Position numbers and translations under genes: made by a program. This document shows positions 60,986 through 64,000 of a stretch of 64,000 bases of DNA, piece by piece. The stretch covers positions 25,129,518 to 25,193,517 of the forward strand of contig CM038708.1 of assembly GCA_021613375.1 (NCBI GenBank). The letters run 5' to 3'. The stretch comes from Megaleporinus macrocephalus (lineage: Eukaryota; Chordata; Actinopteri; Characiformes; Anostomidae). The stretch's first letter is position 1. Each line of letters opens with the position of its first letter. The notes beneath the pieces were generated by a model, which was not told where the DNA came from, searched no databases, and saw only the letters and a program-made list of their open reading frames with translations.

Positions 60986-62430
60986 TAGATACAATGTAAT
61001 TTTGTTACGATACAAATGTTGCTGTATTTTATTTTATGGATTAAACACCTTTTTCTATTTTACCGTATGTACTGAATTAAAAATATCTTTAATCTCATCA
61101 TTTACTTACTTGTTTTATTCTAAATCTGCAAAAATGTTTTTGGTATTTAGTATTTTAAACAACAGCTTCATTTGAGTACCATAGATTTTGTTTTAGTTCT
61201 AAATAAATCCTCCTGTAATCTTTGGGACCAGTTCACTCATTTAATATCATGTATACTTCAGGAAACACAAAGGCCCCTCCCCTTCCCATATGCTCAGTCT
61301 GCATTCACATTACTCCATATGTTTGGAGTAAAGGTCCTGATTTGTCTCCTTTAATTTTATGTGGGGTTGCAATCTTTCTGTGTCTAATTTAGATAAGTTC
61401 AGATAAGATGTCATATGTCCTTTCATTTGGTCAATATAAATAGTTTTTTAAATATGTGAAAAATTCCACATATCTAAATTATAACACGCTTACTAACATT
61501 TAGCAGGCTGAAGAGGGGGCCATCAGCACACAAATAGCTTTGCACCAAAGACACTGTACGTCCTTGTTATATTGCAACAAAGGCAATGTGTACAAAGCAT
61601 GCTGCATGCATGATTAATTCTGGACTCAAGAATGTCCTTGAGGAAACACTCTTACTCTTACTCTCATTATGTGATGAGTACAAGTGATACATTACAGAAA
61701 AAACTACATAGTGTTTTAGTAATATGGTGGCCTGCCAGGTTCCACCAAATAGCTTCAGTTTACCTCATAAACTCTGTTGGTGGTACAATATTCATTTAAA
61801 ACATATTCAGTCAACAAGGGTTTAGATGATGGTAGTGGGGAGCACTGTCTAATATGGTGGTCTAACTTAACCCATAGGTGTTTAATTAGGTTAATAAGAT
61901 CTTTGTCTTACTCATCTGTATGAGAGCACTGGTATCCTGGAAAAGACCACTCTCATCAGGACAGAGATGTGTCATTATAGTACAAATATGATTATATTCA
62001 TGCACAGTGACTCTTCCCTTGAGTGAGATGTGGACTTAAACTATGAGAGCACCCTCCAGAGCATGACTTCTACACCAGACCTCAGGTAGAATATTAGTTT
62101 AATTTACTAATTGTACCATGCAGCACACCTTTCTGTAAGCATCTTCCTATTTTTCTTCACTCATACACACTTTCTCTGAAATTTGCTGATGCACTTGCCC
62201 TTTTCTAAAGAATCAAAATCTGTATACTGTTTACATTCCTAAGCATATAACACAATCACTGGAGAACAGTGGTGTATTAAACTCCATTAACAAATGTTAT
62301 CACAATAATCAGAGATTATTAAATCTATTTATTTGTTAAAGTAAAAAAATAACCGTACACATTTTAAACAAGAATTAATCAAGTGAACAGAAACACTGTA
62401 CACCACTGTGCTGAAGATTAACTGTGCTGT
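60986..62430. other. Intergenic, no gene recognised
   Basis: Short open frames only, with no domain, RNA gene or named repeat recognised. It is AT-rich and similar in character to the upstream flank. Confidence 0.5.
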
Positions 62431-62433
62431 AAC

Positions 62434-63820
62434 TGTCACGTGAAGCAGAGTAGTCAAAAAGCCAGACTAGATCAAAACTATGACTGCAATAAGCAAGTAC
62501 ATGGAAACCCAAAAGAGAATACATTCAGGTGGGCCAAAGTCAGAGTAACAAACTGTTTAAATTACCAAAGTACAGGAGAGAAGCTAAGAAAGAAAACGAG
62601 AGACAAAAAAGGTCACAACGTACTTATAGCATAGTCTTATAGCAGTCCCTCACAAAGAGCATGAGATGCTTTGTATACACACAAGAATAATTGTACACAG
62701 GTAAAGACAGTAAGGAACTCAGCGGAAGATCTCGGTAACTGTCTCTGATAGATGGGTAATGGGCATGTGACTGTGATGTCAGGAGCTGATCAATTTTGAA
62801 AGTTGGAGTTTGCAGGTTGGTTAGAAACATTGGAGGAGCCCAGAACAGCCAAGCAATGAAGAAAACCACAATAACCACCACCTGTGCTACTGGAAAACCC
62901 AGCGCAACCCCAAGGAGCTGTGGTGGGGCTAGGCAGAAGTATGACGATGGGGATAACCTCTAAAGTGTTTGCTGCCACTGACAGGAGGGAAGAGGAAATG
63001 GTGTGTAAGACGATCTCTGCACCACAATACGTGGTGATGCTGATGAAAGCCTCAACAAACCAAGGATCCAGGATATCCCTGGCAGGGACCAAACTACATT
63101 CCTCCAGACCATAGCCCTCCCAATCAACCAGGTACTGAAGGATGCCCCTTCTCTATTTGGAATCCAGCAACCACCTCATGCCATAAACTGAACTGCCCTC
63201 GACATTCACTGGAGGTGTTGATGTGACGTCAGGCCAACGGAGCAGGGACCACAAGATAAAGAAGGGATACATGAAAGGCATTACACACATACTTAACGGG
63301 TAAGTCAAGTTTATATGTGAGGTTTTTTATTCTTTTACTGACTTTGAACGAACCAATGTATTTGGGCTGTAACTTCGAAAACACTGAAAGGTGTCGTACC
63401 TGTAGTGAAGCTTACTAAAGAGTTTGGTGTCATTTCTGCCCACGATAAGTATCTGGCCCAATCAGTGTAGTTGTTGTGACAATACAGCCTGAGGATGTTA
63501 TTCAGCTTTTGGTTCTTTCCATCACACTGACCATAGCATGTGTTCAGAAGTGTGGCTAACTGAGACTGAGGCATTTGTAAATTGCACTTGAAGCCTGAGA
63601 AATAAACTGAGGACCCCTATCTGACCCAATATCTTCATGTATGTCAAATAAGCGGAATATGTGTTGCAGTGCTTTAGGTGTTTTGCATTGTGAGCCCCTA
63701 ATAGAGGTTGACACAAAACGGTGAATTTCTGAAATCATATTTTCCCGACTATATCTACTCGCCAACAGTTGATGAGTGCAAGTCTCTACTAGACGGTCTG
63801 AAGACAAGTATGAAGTTTTG
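62434..63820 (-). mobile_element. Degenerate Ty3/gypsy retrotransposon 3' part (integrase, chromodomain, possible LTR)
   Basis: On the minus strand, 63556-63807 includes HEDIGSDRGPQFIS, the integrase core block with the second catalytic Asp. Further on (63335-63574) come LRLYCHNN..DWARYLSWAE and NSLVSFTTGTTPF, the following integrase region. At about 63060-63150 the blocks YLVDWEGYG and VPARDILDP are the end of a chromodomain, a hallmark of vertebrate chromoviral gypsy elements. These blocks lie in several frames, so the copy is broken. Downstream on the minus strand, a segment at about 62434-62781 has TG..CA-type ends (TGTCACG at 62434 on the + strand) and could be the 3' LTR; that part is weak. 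The element probably continues beyond the window. Confidence 0.7.
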
Positions 63821-64000
63821 AATGTGGGACAATACCCTGAAATGAATTATTGGAAGACAATACATTTTTCCTCATCAATCTCCCATCTAATGAAAGCAAG
63901 TATGACAGAAGGTTATCATATTCTAGTTGATTCTAATTAGCACAAGTCTACAAATGAGACAGAGCATCAGCTTCAGACCCGGGCAATAAGTGATAGTAAC

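Overview
The window looks like a stretch of teleost fish nuclear DNA. It is AT-rich, its coding sequence is broken by GT-AG introns, and it carries many decayed transposable elements of types common in fish: an L2-type LINE, hAT and Tc1/mariner transposase relics, MITE-like hairpins, an LTR and a Ty3/gypsy relic. The repeat types fit a bony fish, perhaps an otophysan, but the species cannot be fixed from sequence alone.

One gene dominates: a giant membrane-tethered mucin of the MUC3/MUC12/MUC17 class on the + strand. I can assemble it from start to stop as 12 exons in 16864-60046. Exon 1 (16864-16924) encodes a signal peptide. A 9.1-kb intron follows, with a phase-1 junction that fits. Exon 2 (26019-54905, 28,887 nt) is one uninterrupted Thr-rich mucin domain of about 9,600 residues ending in an EGF-like motif. 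Exons 3-7 encode a SEA domain and the linker after it. Exons 8-9 encode a second EGF-like module and the transmembrane helix. Exons 10-12 encode a short cytoplasmic tail ending at a TAG (60044-60046). The exon lengths sum to 30,009 nt, or 10,002 residues, and every junction keeps frame. The predicted product is an epithelial glycocalyx protein whose long O-glycosylated rod is anchored by the SEA/EGF/TM module.

The mucin exon is a tandem array of roughly 70 units of two related kinds: long units of about 414-420 nt and short units of about 366-369 nt. Long and short units often alternate as 780-786-nt dimers. In 37096-49812 these are organised into a higher-order repeat of 3,978 nt, one copy of which lacks exactly one 786-nt dimer. 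The last 1.6 kb is diverged. A 69-nt exon in the SEA loop (56230-56298) has symmetric phases and may be a cassette.

Layout: 1-16.8 kb has no gene I can support; it holds mobile-element relics, microsatellites and two imperfect local duplications. 16.8-60.05 kb is the mucin gene; intron 1 holds MITE-like and DNA-transposon-like sequence, and the intron between the SEA exons at 56298 and 58356 is full of repeat-derived sequence. 60.05-62.4 kb is 3' UTR and flank. 62.4-64 kb holds a degenerate Ty3/gypsy integrase-chromodomain region on the minus strand. I saw no tRNA, rRNA or CRISPR.
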